From contig NZ_CP123384.1 in assembly GCF_040409955.1 (NCBI RefSeq), positions 1,146,001 through 1,210,000 on the forward strand: a stretch of 64,000 nucleotides of DNA, in the 5' to 3' direction. Both the position numbers and the translations under genes were made by a program. The notes under the pieces are model-generated. The model was not told the DNA's origin, did not search any database, and worked only from the letters and a program-made list of their open reading frames with translations. This DNA is from Salipiger sp. H15. GTDB taxonomy: Bacteria; Pseudomonadota; Alphaproteobacteria; Rhodobacterales; Rhodobacteraceae. This document shows positions 8,908 to 17,582 of this stretch, piece after piece; position 1 is the stretch's first letter, and the number at the start of each line of letters is the position of its first letter.

Positions 8908-9507
8908 ATGAGTCTTCCGCTGATCCTCGCCTCCGGCTCGCAGATCCGTGCCGATCTGCTGCGCGCCGCGGGCGTTCCCTTCGGAATCGAGGTGGCGCGG
9001 GTCGATGAATCCTCGATTCGCGACTCGCTCCTGCAGGAGGGCGCGCCGCCGCGCGACGTGGCGGATGCGCTGGCCGAGTACAAGGCGCGCAAGGTGGCCG
9101 CCCGCAATCCCGGCGCGCTGGTGCTTGGCTGCGACCAGGTGCTGAGTTGCAACGGCAAGCTCTATTCGAAGCCGGAAAGCCCGGAAGAGGCGCGCGCGCA
9201 GCTCATGGAACTGCGTGACCAGCGGCTTCACCTTCTTTCCGCCGCGGTGATCTACGAGAATGCCGAGCCGGTCTGGCGCCACGTGGGTGTCGCGCGTCTC
9301 AAGATGCGCGCCTTCTCCGAGGCCTATCTCGACGACTATATAGAGAGAAACTGGGACAGCCTGCGCAGCTCGGTCGGAGGCTTCAAACTGGAGGAGGAAG
9401 GCGTGAGGCTTTTCGCGAGTATCGAGGGCAGCCATTTCACCATCCTGGGCCTGCCCCTGCTGGAGCTTCTCGGGTTCCTCGAAGTTCGCGGGGTGATTGC
9501 GGGATGA
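8908..9507 (+). CDS. maf: Maf family nucleoside triphosphate pyrophosphatase
   Basis: The 199-residue protein starts MSLPLILASGSQIRADLLRAAG, the Maf signature (LASxSxxR). It contains GCDQVLSCNG near residue 72, the conserved acidic catalytic segment. Maf/YhdE/YceF proteins hydrolyse nucleotide pyrophosphates, including modified or canonical pyrimidine nucleotides; the exact substrate class cannot be read from sequence with certainty. The ATG at 8908 overlaps the last base of a DnaA-box-like 9-mer. It is the first gene of an overlapping run maf-aroE-coaE-dnaQ reading away from the proposed origin. Confidence 0.92.
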   Translation: MSLPLILASGSQIRADLLRAAGVPFGIEVARVDESSIRDSLLQEGAPPRDVADALAEYKARKVAARNPGALVLGCDQVLSCNGKLYSKPESPEEARAQLMELRDQRLHLLSAAVIYENAEPVWRHVGVARLKMRAFSEAYLDDYIERNWDSLRSSVGGFKLEEEGVRLFASIEGSHFTILGLPLLELLGFLEVRGVIAG

Positions 9508-10334
9508 GCGGCGAAAAGATCCCCCTGGCGGGCGTCATCGGCTCGCCCATCTCCCATTCGCGCTCTCCCCTGCTGCACGGTCACTGGCTGCGGACCTACG
9601 GCCTGCCCGGTCACTACATCCCGATGGACGTGCCCGCGGCAAAGCTTGAAGAGACGCTGCGGCTGCTGCCGCAGATCGGCTTCGTGGGGGTGAACATCAC
9701 CATCCCGCACAAGGAGCGGGTGATGGAGATCGCCGACGTCGTGTCGGACCGCGCCACGCTGATCGGGGCGGCCAACACGCTGACCTTCCGCGAGGGCGGC
9801 ATGATCTATGCCGACAACACCGACGGATACGGCTTCATCGAGAACCTTCGGCAGGGCGCGCCCGGCTGGCGGGCCGATACCGGCCCGGCGGTGGTGCTGG
9901 GTGCGGGCGGAGCCGCGCGGGCGGTGATCGCCTCGCTGCTCGAGGCGGGCGTGCCCAAGCTCTATCTCAGCAACCGCACCCGGTTGCGCGCCGAGAAGCT
10001 GCGCGAGGACTTCGGCCAGCGCGTGCACGTGATCGACTGGGTGCACGCGGGCAACGTGCTCGAAGAGGCGAACCTGGTGGTCAACACCAGCTCGCTCGGC
10101 ATGGTCGGGAATGCCGAGCTGCGCGTGCCGCTCGACGGGCTCCGGCCGGGCACCTTCGTCACCGACATCGTCTACACGCCGCTCGAGACCCGGCTCCTGC
10201 GCATCGGGCGCGAGATGGGCTGCACCTGCGTCGACGGGCTCGGCATGCTGCTGCACCAGGCGGTGCCCGGCTTCGAGCGCTGGTTCGGCAAGCGCCCCGT
10301 GGTGGACCAGGCGACGCGGGCCGCGGTGCTCTGA
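9504..10334 (+). CDS. aroE: Shikimate dehydrogenase
   Basis: The 276-residue protein begins with GVIGSPISHSRSPLLH, the shikimate-binding N-terminus. It has the catalytic segment GVNITIPHKE (conserved Lys, about residue 70), NTDGYGF for substrate binding, and an NADP-binding GAGGAARA with NRTR after the following strand. AroE reduces 3-dehydroshikimate to shikimate using NADPH in aromatic amino acid synthesis. It overlaps maf by four bases and shares one base with coaE, so the four genes are probably translated from one message. Length is standard. Confidence 0.96.
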   Translation: MSGEKIPLAGVIGSPISHSRSPLLHGHWLRTYGLPGHYIPMDVPAAKLEETLRLLPQIGFVGVNITIPHKERVMEIADVVSDRATLIGAANTLTFREGGMIYADNTDGYGFIENLRQGAPGWRADTGPAVVLGAGGAARAVIASLLEAGVPKLYLSNRTRLRAEKLREDFGQRVHVIDWVHAGNVLEEANLVVNTSSLGMVGNAELRVPLDGLRPGTFVTDIVYTPLETRLLRIGREMGCTCVDGLGMLLHQAVPGFERWFGKRPVVDQATRAAVL

Positions 10335-10924
10335 TGCGCTTCCGGCTCGGCCTCACCGGCTCGATCGGCATGGGAAAGTCGCAGACGGCGGCCTTCTTCG
10401 CCGAGGCCGGTTGCCCGGTCTGGGACGCGGATGCGGCGGTGCACCGGCTCTACGGTGCCGGCGGCGCGGCGGTCGGCCCGATCGCGGCGGCCTTTCCGGC
10501 GGCCGTCACGGACGGCGCGGTTTCACGTGAGGCGCTGCGCGGGATTATCGCGGCGGATCCCGGCGCGCTGGCGCGGATCGAGGCGATCGTGCATCCGCTG
10601 GTGCGCGAGGACCGCGCGCGCTTTGCCGAGTGCCATCCCGGGGCCATCGGGGTCTTCGACATTCCCCTGCTCTACGAGACCGGATCCGAGGCCGAGTTCG
10701 ACGCTGTGGCCTGCGTCACCGTCCCCGGGGAGATCCAGCGCGAACGGGTGCTGGCGCGCGGCACGATGAGCGAGGCGGATCTCGACCGCATCCTTGCCCG
10801 CCAGATGCCGACTGCCGAGAAATGCGCCCGCGCGGATTTTGTGATCACAACGGACACGCTGGACCATGCCCGCGCGCAGGTTCAGGATGTGCTGAAGGAA
10901 ATCGAAAGGCGGACCGATGCGTGA
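10334..10924 (+). CDS. coaE: Dephospho-CoA kinase
   Basis: This 196-residue P-loop kinase begins MRFRLGLTGSIGMGKSQTA, with Walker A GSIGMGKS at residues 9-16. VWDADAAVHRLY and the central HPLVRED and DIPLLYE segments of CoaE follow. It phosphorylates the ribose 3' hydroxyl of dephospho-CoA, the last step in coenzyme A synthesis. The start overlaps the aroE stop by one base and the end overlaps dnaQ by eight. Codons around 10519-10534 resemble a parS site but match only 12 of 16 bases. Confidence 0.95.
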   Translation: MRFRLGLTGSIGMGKSQTAAFFAEAGCPVWDADAAVHRLYGAGGAAVGPIAAAFPAAVTDGAVSREALRGIIAADPGALARIEAIVHPLVREDRARFAECHPGAIGVFDIPLLYETGSEAEFDAVACVTVPGEIQRERVLARGTMSEADLDRILARQMPTAEKCARADFVITTDTLDHARAQVQDVLKEIERRTDA

Positions 10925-11609
10925 GATTGTTCTCGATACGGAAACAACGGGCTTCGAACCGGAGCAGGGCGACCGGATCGTCGAGATCGGCGCCGTCGAG
11001 CTCTACAATCACGTGCCCACGGGCAAGGTCTACCACCAGTACATCAACCCCGAGCGGTCGATGCCGCAGGAGGCCTTCGAGGTGCACGGGCTGGGTGACG
11101 ACTTCCTGCGCGACAAGCCGGTCTTCGCGAAGATCGTCGACGACTTCCTTGCCTTCATCGGCACCGATGCCAAGCTGGTGATCCACAACGCCACATTCGA
11201 CGTGAAATTCCTGAACGCCGAGCTGAAATGGGCGAACCGCCCGCTGCTGCCGAAGGATTGCGCCATCGACACGCTGATGATCGCGCGCAAGAAGTTCCCC
11301 GGCTCGCCCGCCTCGCTCGACGCGCTCTGCCGCCGCTTCGGCATCGACAACTCGAGCCGGACGCTGCACGGCGCGCTGCTCGACAGCGAGATCCTCGCGG
11401 ATGTCTACCTGGAACTGATCGGCGGCAAGCAGCCCGACCTCGTGCTGGCGCCGGTCTCCGCCGGGCGCTCGAACTCGGGCACGGACGAGGAATGGCGCCC
11501 GGCGCGGCGCCCGGTGCCGCTGGCCTCGCGGATCACCGATGAAGAAAAGGCGGCTCACGCCGCCTTTGTCGAGAAACTCGGAGAGAAGGCGCTCTGGTCG
11601 CGGGGCTGA
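10917..11609 (+). CDS. dnaQ: DNA polymerase III epsilon subunit (3'-5' proofreading exonuclease)
   Basis: The 230-residue protein starts MREIVLDTETTGFEP, the Exo I motif with the catalytic Asp-Glu pair. It continues with Exo II (VIHNATFDVKFLN) and Exo III with its histidine (SRTLHGALLDSEILA), so it belongs to the DEDDh class. The C-terminal extension past residue 180 would carry the alpha-subunit-binding region. It proofreads for the replicative polymerase. Its position beside coaE near the origin is conserved in alphaproteobacteria. The last codons contain a strong inverted repeat (11546-11567), which may reduce read-through into the convergent secB gene. Confidence 0.95.
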   Translation: MREIVLDTETTGFEPEQGDRIVEIGAVELYNHVPTGKVYHQYINPERSMPQEAFEVHGLGDDFLRDKPVFAKIVDDFLAFIGTDAKLVIHNATFDVKFLNAELKWANRPLLPKDCAIDTLMIARKKFPGSPASLDALCRRFGIDNSSRTLHGALLDSEILADVYLELIGGKQPDLVLAPVSAGRSNSGTDEEWRPARRPVPLASRITDEEKAAHAAFVEKLGEKALWSRG

Positions 11610-11631
11610 GGCCCCGCCACCCTGCCCGCGC

Positions 11632-12159
11632 TCAGGCGTCGAGCTTGCGCTCTTCCGGAGCCGGCGCGCTGGCCTGCTGACGGCGGAGGATCTCGTTGCG
11701 GTAGAGCGCGACGAAATCGATGGTCTCGAGGTTCAGCGGCGGGAAGCCACCGTCGCGGGTCACGTCCGACACGATGCGGCGCACGAAGGGGAAGAGCATC
11801 CGCGGGCATTCGATCAGCAGGAACGGGTGCAGCTGCTCCTGCGGCACGCCTTCGATGTTGAACACGCCGGCATAGTCGAGCTCGAGCAGGAACAGCATGT
11901 CGCCGCTGGCCTTCGACTTGGACTCGACCTTCAGCTTCAGCACCACCTCGTACTGGTTCTCGGCCGAGCGCTTCTTGGCGTCGAGGTTGACCTGCACCTG
12001 CACATCGGGCTGGACCTCGCCGCTCACACCCTTCTGCGCGAGGATGTTCTCGAAGCTCATGTCGCGCACGAACTGCGCAAGCACGTTCATCTTCACCGCC
12101 GCCGGGGCCTGCTGCGCCGCTGCCGCGCCGTTTTCGTTCATTTCGCTGATTTCAGCCAT
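11632..12159 (-). CDS. secB: Protein export chaperone SecB
   Basis: The 175-residue protein contains the SecB core: KMNVLAQFVRDMSFENI in the first strand, VNLDAKK, YEVVLKLKVESKS, the acidic LLELDYAGVFNIEGV and CPRMLFPFVRRIVSDVTRDGGFPPLNLE. SecB is a tetrameric cytoplasmic chaperone that holds preproteins unfolded and passes them to SecA. The Gln- and Ala-rich N- and C-terminal tails are typical of alphaproteobacterial SecB. It is convergent with dnaQ and separated by 22 bp. It is followed upstream by fxsA on the same strand. Confidence 0.96.
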   Translation of the reverse strand: MAEISEMNENGAAAAQQAPAAVKMNVLAQFVRDMSFENILAQKGVSGEVQPDVQVQVNLDAKKRSAENQYEVVLKLKVESKSKASGDMLFLLELDYAGVFNIEGVPQEQLHPFLLIECPRMLFPFVRRIVSDVTRDGGFPPLNLETIDFVALYRNEILRRQQASAPAPEERKLDA

Positions 12160-12210
12160 GAGAAGCTCCTGTTGGATTTTCCTCCGGAATAGCAGCCCCC
12201 GGCTAACGGC

Positions 12211-12723
12211 TCAATGCTTAGTCCAGCCTGACCCAGGGTGATTGGGGCGCTTGGAGCCCGGGATCTCGGTGAATTCCCCCTCGATCACGTCATCTTGTGC
12301 GGCGGGGCCCGGACGGTAGGGCTCGGTGCGCGGTCGTGCGCCCGTGGTGCTCTGACCACCCATCTCGATGCGCTGCACCTTGATGCGGCTCGACAGGTAC
12401 CGCATCACCCAGTCCCGCACCGCCGGGATCAGCAGCGCGAAGCCGCAGGCGTCGGTGAAGAAACCGGGGGTCAGCAGCAGCGCGCCCGACAGCAGGATCA
12501 TCGCGCCATGGGCCAGCGGCCGCGTCGGATCCTGCAGCCGCGAGAACGAGCTCTGCAGGTCGGTCAGCGCCCGCAGACCCTCGCGCCGGACCAGCGACGT
12601 GCCGAGGATGGCGGTCAGCACGACGATCAGCAGCGTCGGCCAGAGACCGATCAGCCCCCCGACCTGGATGAACAGCGTGATCTCGATCAGCGGCACCGCG
12701 ACGAATGCCAGAAACAGCCACAT
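12211..12723 (-). CDS. fxsA: FxsA family membrane protein
   Basis: The 170-residue protein begins MWLFLAFVAVPLIEITLFIQVGGLIGLWPTL and has three to four hydrophobic segments within the first 115 residues. These include the RREGLRALTDLQ loop and GALLLTPGFFTDACGFALLIP, all hallmarks of the FxsA (cytoplasmic membrane) family. FxsA was named for suppressing F-plasmid exclusion of phage T7 when overexpressed; its normal role is not established. The hydrophilic C-terminus is probably cytoplasmic and ends in a proline-rich tail. It is divergent from the Tim44-like gene. Confidence 0.88.
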   Translation of the reverse strand: MWLFLAFVAVPLIEITLFIQVGGLIGLWPTLLIVVLTAILGTSLVRREGLRALTDLQSSFSRLQDPTRPLAHGAMILLSGALLLTPGFFTDACGFALLIPAVRDWVMRYLSSRIKVQRIEMGGQSTTGARPRTEPYRPGPAAQDDVIEGEFTEIPGSKRPNHPGSGWTKH

Positions 12724-12827
12724 GGCCTCTCTCCTTTTCCGTGGGAGCGCACCGGTAGACTTGGCCGCGCCCAGTGCCTACATAGGAAGGCACCAAGAGA
12801 TTTTCCATGTTTGCCCAAGAGGTGCCG

Positions 12828-13487
12828 ATGAATATGCCGATCGTCCAGCTGCTGGTACTTGCCGCGATCGCGATCTTCCTGATCCTGCGTCTGCGGAGCG
12901 TGCTGGGCACACGCGACGGGTTCGAGAAACCGCCGGTACAGGCCCCGAGCCGCCGCGACGACAGCCGTCGGGGCTTCGAGGTGATCGAGGGCGGACCGGA
13001 TCACGACATCATCGACCACGCGCCCGAGGGCAGCCCCGCGGCCAAGGCGCTTGCGCGCATGAAGGCGGTGGAGCCCAGCTTCAACGTCGGGGAGTTCCTC
13101 GGCGGTGCCCGCGGCGCCTACGAGATGATCCTGATGGGCTTCGAGCGCGGCGAGGTCGAGGAGCTGAAGCCCTTCCTCGCGCCCGATGTCTATGACAGCT
13201 TCGCCGAGGTGGTCGAAACCCGCCGCCAGCAGGGGCTGACCATCGAGTCCGAATTCGTCGGCGTGCGCGAGATGTCCCTCGTCGACGCGAGCTTCGACGA
13301 GGACAGCGGCCTTGCCGAGATCACCGTGCGCTACACCGGCGAGCTGACCTCGGTGGTGAAGGATGCGACCGGTTCGGTGATCGAGGGCAGCCCGACTTCG
13401 GTGAAACGTCAGAAGGACGTCTGGACCTACGCCCGCAACATGGGTAGCGACGATCCCAACTGGCAGCTGGTCGCGACCGACGAATGA
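12828..13487 (+). CDS. Tim44/TimA domain membrane-anchored protein
   Basis: The 219-residue protein has a single N-terminal membrane anchor (IVQLLVLAAIAIFLILRLRSVLG). An Arg/Asp-rich linker and a Tim44-like domain follow from about residue 85, with the FLGGARGAYEMILMGFERG helix followed by a beta-rich sheet and FVGVREMSLVDASF. Mitochondrial Tim44 tethers Hsp70 to the import channel; bacterial relatives are membrane-associated and of uncertain function. I chose the ATG at 12828, which has GAGGT a few bases upstream, rather than the ATG at 12807. It overlaps mltA by four bases. The pairing of secB, this gene and mltA is common in Rhodobacteraceae and suggests an envelope role. Confidence 0.85.
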   Translation: MNMPIVQLLVLAAIAIFLILRLRSVLGTRDGFEKPPVQAPSRRDDSRRGFEVIEGGPDHDIIDHAPEGSPAAKALARMKAVEPSFNVGEFLGGARGAYEMILMGFERGEVEELKPFLAPDVYDSFAEVVETRRQQGLTIESEFVGVREMSLVDASFDEDSGLAEITVRYTGELTSVVKDATGSVIEGSPTSVKRQKDVWTYARNMGSDDPNWQLVATDE

Positions 13488-14551
13488 AGGGCGCGATCCG
13501 GGCGGCCGTGCTGACAGGAGCGATACTGACAGGTGCCATGGCCGCTGCGGAAAGCGATACCAGCTACGAGATCCTGAGCTTCAGCGATCTCGACGGATGG
13601 GCGACGGATGATCATTCCGCCGCCCTTTCGGTTTTTCTAAATACCTGCCGCGACATGAACGATCCCGACTGGGTGTCGCTCTGCGCCTTGGCGCGCGATG
13701 CCGGCGACGCGCGGGAGTTCTTCGAGCTGTTCTTCCGCCCGGTGCTGATCTCCGGCGCGCCCGAGGATGCCGAGGAAGGCACCGGCGGGCTCTTCACCGG
13801 CTATTTCGAACCCGAGATCGACGGCGCGTTGCAGCCTGACGAGCGCTACAGCCACCCGATCTACCGCCTTCCGCCCGAGATCGGGGAAACCGAGGGCCCC
13901 TGGCTCACCCGCCGCGACATCGTCACCGGCGACGCGATGAAGGACCGCGGGCTCGAGATCGCGTGGATCGCCGATCCGGTGGAGCTGTTCTTCCTGCAGG
14001 TGCAGGGTTCGGGCCGCATCCGCCTGCCCGACGGGCATCACCTGCGGGTGGGTTACGGCGGTGCCAACGGCCATCCCTACCGCTCGATCGGCAAGGAGCT
14101 GGTTGCGCGCGGCACCTTCACCCCGCACGAGGTCTCGGCCCAGGTCATCAAGACCTGGGTGCGCGAGAACCCCGAGGACGGGGCCGAACTGCTGATGCAC
14201 AACCCCTCCTACGTGTTCTTCCGCGAGGTGAACGAGGTTCCGGCCGATCTCGGCCCGCTCGGCGCGATGAACCGCTCGATCACCGCGCTGCGCTCGATCG
14301 CCGTGGACCCGGCCTTCGTGCCGCTGGGCGCGCCTGTCTGGATCGAGAAGGAAGGCGCGGAACCCATGCACCGGCTGATGATCGCGCAGGACACGGGGTC
14401 CGCCATCAAGGGCCCGCAGCGCGCCGACATCTTCATGGGCACCGGCGACGAGGCCGGGCGCCGCGCCGGCACGATGAAGGATCCGGGCCGCCTCGTGGTG
14501 CTGCTGCCGATCCAGCGCGCCTATGCGCTGTTGCCGGAGTCGGTGCTGTGA
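13484..14551 (+). CDS. mltA: Membrane-bound lytic murein transglycosylase A (MltA family)
   Basis: The 355-residue protein has an N-terminal hydrophobic export signal (AAVLTGAILTGAMAAAES) without a clear lipobox. The MltA specific domain follows, with GLFTGYFEPEIDGA and VELFFLQVQGSGRIRLPDG. A C-terminal 3D domain ends with the catalytic acidic segment AQDTGSAIKGPQRADIF. MltA enzymes cleave the MurNAc-GlcNAc bond of peptidoglycan with formation of a 1,6-anhydro ring. Absence of a lipobox suggests it may be periplasmic and not outer-membrane anchored. It overlaps both the Tim44-like gene and the smr gene, forming a three-gene unit. Confidence 0.92.
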   Translation: MKGAIRAAVLTGAILTGAMAAAESDTSYEILSFSDLDGWATDDHSAALSVFLNTCRDMNDPDWVSLCALARDAGDAREFFELFFRPVLISGAPEDAEEGTGGLFTGYFEPEIDGALQPDERYSHPIYRLPPEIGETEGPWLTRRDIVTGDAMKDRGLEIAWIADPVELFFLQVQGSGRIRLPDGHHLRVGYGGANGHPYRSIGKELVARGTFTPHEVSAQVIKTWVRENPEDGAELLMHNPSYVFFREVNEVPADLGPLGAMNRSITALRSIAVDPAFVPLGAPVWIEKEGAEPMHRLMIAQDTGSAIKGPQRADIFMGTGDEAGRRAGTMKDPGRLVVLLPIQRAYALLPESVL

Positions 14552-15138
14552 GCCGCCGCAAGCTGCGCCCCGAGGAGGTCGAGCTCTGGGAGCTTGTCGC
14601 GCGCAGCGCCGAGAAGCTGCCCGGGCGCAAGCTGGCGCCCGAAGCCCCTGCCGCGAAACCCGCCAAGCTGCGCAAGCCGGTGCTGCCGCGCGACCCGGTG
14701 CCCGACTTCGCGCTGGGCGTGCGGGCGCCGAGCCCGCAGGAGCGCCACGACTTCTACGCCTCGACCTCGGACCGGCTGTCGCAGGAGCCGGTGCGCATGG
14801 ACGCCAAGGCCTTCGGCCGGCTCAAGCGCGGCAAGCTGCAGCCCGAGGCACGCATCGACCTGCACGGCATGACGCTGGACCAGGCGCATCGCGAGCTGGC
14901 GGGCTTCATCCTCGGCACGCATATGCGGGGGTTCCGGCTGGTGCTGGTGATCACCGGCAAGGGTATGCGCGAGGACCCGCATGACCCGATGCCGCGTCGG
15001 CGCGGCGTGCTGAAGACGCAGGTGCCGCTGTGGCTGCGCCTGCCGCCGCTTTCGGCCTGCGTGTTGCAGGTCGCCGAGGCGCATCTCAAGCACGGCGGCG
15101 GCGGGGCTTATTACGTCTATCTCAGCAAGCGTCGCTGA
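14548..15138 (+). CDS. Smr domain protein
   Basis: This 196-residue protein starts with a GTG at 14548 that overlaps the mltA TGA (GTGA). The N-terminal half is basic and proline-rich. The C-terminal Smr domain begins near residue 103 with IDLHGMTLDQAHREL (LDLHG-type motif) and contains VITGKGMRED (TGxG motif). Smr domains, also found at the C-terminus of MutS2, bind and often nick nucleic acids. A single stand-alone Smr protein downstream of mltA is common in alphaproteobacteria, but its cellular job is unclear. The function is inferred from the domain only. Confidence 0.88.
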   Translation: MSRRKLRPEEVELWELVARSAEKLPGRKLAPEAPAAKPAKLRKPVLPRDPVPDFALGVRAPSPQERHDFYASTSDRLSQEPVRMDAKAFGRLKRGKLQPEARIDLHGMTLDQAHRELAGFILGTHMRGFRLVLVITGKGMREDPHDPMPRRRGVLKTQVPLWLRLPPLSACVLQVAEAHLKHGGGGAYYVYLSKRR

Positions 15139-15153
15139 CGCGCCGCGCCGGGC

Positions 15154-15669
15154 TCAGCCGAGGATCATCTCGACATGCTCGGCAAGGTAGATGCGCAGCC
15201 ACGGCGTGAAGGCCTCGGGCCTTGCCTCGATCCGGGCCCGCAGCTCGGGCAGGGTGAGCCAGTCCGTGTCCATGACCTCGGCGGCGTTCGGGGCGGGCTC
15301 GGTCCCTGCCCCGGCCTCGGCGACGAAGATGTCCACCAGCTCGTGCTCGGTCATGCCGCCGCCCACCTCGGCGCGGTACTCCACCTGCCCGCGATACACC
15401 GGGTTCAGCCCGTGCAGGCCAAGCTCCTCGTCGAGCCGGCGCAGCGCGCAGTCGCGCGGCGTCTCGTCCCAGTGCGGATGGGTGCAGCAGGTGTTCGCCC
15501 AGAGACCCGGCGTGTGGTACTTCCCGAGCGCCCGGCGCTGCAGCAGCGTGCGGCCCTCGCGCATGACGAAGACCGAGACCGCCTTGTGGCGCAGCCCCCG
15601 GAAATGCACTTCGAGCTTGTCCGCCGGCACCAGCTGGCCGTCGATCCATGCGGGGATGTCCTGAGCCAT
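15154..15669 (-). CDS. idi: Isopentenyl-diphosphate delta-isomerase, type I
   Basis: The 171-residue Nudix-fold protein contains GLRHKAVSVFVM, the catalytic cysteine segment LWANTCCTHPHWDE near residue 65 and the Nudix-like RLDEELGL. It ends with PWLRIYLAEH. Type I Idi interconverts isopentenyl and dimethylallyl diphosphates, feeding ubiquinone, hopanoid or carotenoid synthesis. Bacteria using the MEP pathway make both isomers, so the enzyme balances pools and is not strictly required. It is convergent with the smr gene and transcribed away from the cytochrome c gene. The ATG at 15669 gives a full-length family member. Confidence 0.93.
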   Translation of the reverse strand: MAQDIPAWIDGQLVPADKLEVHFRGLRHKAVSVFVMREGRTLLQRRALGKYHTPGLWANTCCTHPHWDETPRDCALRRLDEELGLHGLNPVYRGQVEYRAEVGGGMTEHELVDIFVAEAGAGTEPAPNAAEVMDTDWLTLPELRARIEARPEAFTPWLRIYLAEHVEMILG

Positions 15670-15818
15670 GCCGCGCCTCCTTCTGAGGCGCCTGTTTCCC
15701 TTGTGCCCGCGGCAAGGTCAAGAAGCGGCGATTTCGCGGTCGCAGGCATTACGTCGCAGCGCATCCTGCGGCAATGTGATCTAAGCCCGTCCCAGGAGAC
15801 GCGTACCGGGAGATGTGT

Positions 15819-16232
15819 ATGTACAACAAGATGATACTGGCTGCCGCATGGGTGCTCGCCGCGGGAGCCGCGCAGGCCGGTGACGCCGAGGCCGGCAAGA
15901 CCGTCTTCGAGCAGCGCTGCCGCGCCTGCCACATGATGCAGGCCGCCGACGGCACGCTCGTGCAGAAGGGCGGCAAGACCGGCCCCAACCTCTACGGGGT
16001 GATCGGCCGGGTCGCGGGCAGCGAGGACGGCTACCGCTACAAGGCCTCGATCGTCGCGGCGGGGGAAAAGGGCCTCGTCTGGGACGAGGCGAGCTTCACC
16101 ACCTACGTGCAGGACCCCTCGGCCTTCCTGCAGGACTATCTGGGCGACGCCGGCGCGCGCTCGGGCATGACGTTCAAGCTCAAGAAGGGCATGGAGGACG
16201 TCTTCGCCTACCTCGCCTCGGTCTCCGAGTAG
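15819..16232 (+). CDS. Class I cytochrome c (c550/c2-like), periplasmic
   Basis: The 137-residue precursor has a Sec signal peptide ending near AAQAGD (cleavage about residue 20) and a single heme motif CRACH (Cys34, Cys37, His38). GKTGPNLYGVIGR follows, and the probable Met ligand is in RSGMTFKLKK near residue 118. This matches small soluble class I cytochromes c that shuttle electrons between the bc1 complex and terminal oxidases or reductases. I chose the ATG at 15819, since GGGAG lies six bases upstream; the ATG at 15813 directly abuts it. The isolated context gives no specific redox partner. A strong hairpin terminator follows. Confidence 0.9.
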   Translation: MYNKMILAAAWVLAAGAAQAGDAEAGKTVFEQRCRACHMMQAADGTLVQKGGKTGPNLYGVIGRVAGSEDGYRYKASIVAAGEKGLVWDEASFTTYVQDPSAFLQDYLGDAGARSGMTFKLKKGMEDVFAYLASVSE

Positions 16233-16256
16233 GAATTTTCCGCGACACGGAACGAC

Positions 16257-16284
16257 AAAGGGCACTCCCGCGGGAGTGCCCTTT
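16257..16284. terminator. Bidirectional terminator between cytochrome c and the polysaccharide export gene
   Basis: A perfect 28-bp palindrome (AAAGGGCACTCCCG and its complement) has A-rich bases on one side and T-rich bases on the other. It stands between two converging genes and can work on both strands. Confidence 0.88.
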
Positions 16285-16311
16285 CCTTTTCGGTGCGTGC
16301 GGATGGCGCCG

Positions 16312-17439
16312 TCAGAACGCGTTCGCGACGTTCACCGTGCGCTGCGTCGTGGAGACGCCGGTGTTCACGATGCTCAGCAGCGTCTGCAGGCCGGCCATCG
16401 GGCTTTCGGTGGCGAGCACGACGTCGTCGGGGTAGATCTGGAACTTGCGCGCGGCAAAGAGACCGTCGGCGCTGGTCAGGTCGAAGGTGAAGACCACCTG
16501 CTGCATGTTCGGCGCGCTGCCGTCGGAGCGCAGCTGGCGCGGGCTGTATTCGCGCAGCACCATGACCCCGGTGGGATCGGCGCGCACATCATAAAGACCG
16601 CCGACCAGCGACAGCGCCTCGAGCGCGTTGATCTCTTCCTTGGGGAAGTTCACCAGCGTCTGCCGCGACGAGGCGCCGATGCCGGTGAAGGTGCGGTAAT
16701 CCTCCTCGACGACGACGGTGTCGCCCGGCAGCAGCAGCGTGTTGTAGCGCGCGTCCTGCATCAGCGTGCGGGCCGAGATCTCGTAGGTCGCACCCTGGCG
16801 GATGAGCCGCACCAGCGGGTTCTTCAGGCTGGTGCTGATCCCGCCGGCGTCGGCGAAGAGCCCGAGGATCTTGTAGTTGCGCGAGGGCATCGGGAAGCTG
16901 CCGGGCTTGGACACGCCGCCGACCATCTCGATGGCATTGCCGCGGCCCTCGGTGAGGCTGACCTGCACCTGCGCGGTGGGCACGATCGTCTCGAGCTTTT
17001 CCTGGATGCGCTGGCGGGCGACGTTGGGGCTGAGCCCGCGCACGAAGACCTCGTCGACGTAAGGCAGGAAGATCGCGCCGTTCGGGCCGACCTCGATGCC
17101 GGGAAGGATCGTCGATTTCTCCGACCCGTTGGTCAGCAGCGAGTTCTCCTGGCTGTCCCAGATGCGGACCTCGAGCAGGTCGCCGGTCTGGATCACGCTC
17201 TGGTTCACGCCGGTCGAGGTGCCGAGCCAGTTGCTGTCCATCTCAGGGCCGGTGCGCGGCCACGACGCGATCAGCGGCATGTTCGCCCGGCTCACCTTGA
17301 TCACCTGGAAGCTGGGATGCGCCTTGTCGGGCTGAGACAGGATCTCGGACTGCACCGCCGCACCGCGTGGCAGAGCGCAGCCCCCGAGAAGAGCAAGGCT
17401 CGCCGCCAGGGCGATGAAACGTCGCGAGAAAGTCAGCAC
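16312..17439 (-). CDS. Wza-type polysaccharide biosynthesis/export outer-membrane lipoprotein
   Basis: The 375-residue product has a lipoprotein signal with lipobox LLGGC (Cys21). A polysaccharide export (Poly_export) domain follows, then SLBB-like repeats, for example PTAQVQVSLTEGRGNAIEMVGGVSKPGSFP. The start is a GTG at 17439 with GGAG six bases upstream; a longer reading of 42 codons has no ribosome site. Such proteins form octameric outer-membrane channels for capsule or exopolysaccharide. It diverges from a sugar-phosphate transferase gene and neighbours yjbF and yjbH homologues, so the four genes probably make and export one surface polymer. Confidence 0.88.
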   Translation of the reverse strand: MLTFSRRFIALAASLALLGGCALPRGAAVQSEILSQPDKAHPSFQVIKVSRANMPLIASWPRTGPEMDSNWLGTSTGVNQSVIQTGDLLEVRIWDSQENSLLTNGSEKSTILPGIEVGPNGAIFLPYVDEVFVRGLSPNVARQRIQEKLETIVPTAQVQVSLTEGRGNAIEMVGGVSKPGSFPMPSRNYKILGLFADAGGISTSLKNPLVRLIRQGATYEISARTLMQDARYNTLLLPGDTVVVEEDYRTFTGIGASSRQTLVNFPKEEINALEALSLVGGLYDVRADPTGVMVLREYSPRQLRSDGSAPNMQQVVFTFDLTSADGLFAARKFQIYPDDVVLATESPMAGLQTLLSIVNTGVSTTQRTVNVANAF

Positions 17440-17582
17440 GGTGAACTCCAGGTCATTCGGAGGGTTTCTAAAGCTCTGACCGGGGTGATAGACAGTTTCA
17501 AGCTTCGGGAAAAGGCGATGGTATCCCGGGTGGGCATTTCTTCGCAACGCGTTGCGCGGTTGCATGCTGGGAGAGGACGGGA

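Noticed and set aside
8529..9435. Minus-strand frames across the proposed origin and maf
   Set aside because: They cross the AT-rich, box-containing interval and the antisense of maf, with no family resemblance and no ribosome site.
10519..10534. A parS-like GTTTCACGTGA inside coaE
   Set aside because: The right arm does not match; only 12 of 16 bases agree with parS, as can happen in coding sequence.
11546..11567. A terminator-like inverted repeat AAAGGCGGCTC/ACGCCGCCTTT
   Set aside because: It lies inside the dnaQ coding sequence, 42 bases before the stop, in the KAAHAAF codons. It may affect the 3' end but cannot be called an independent terminator.
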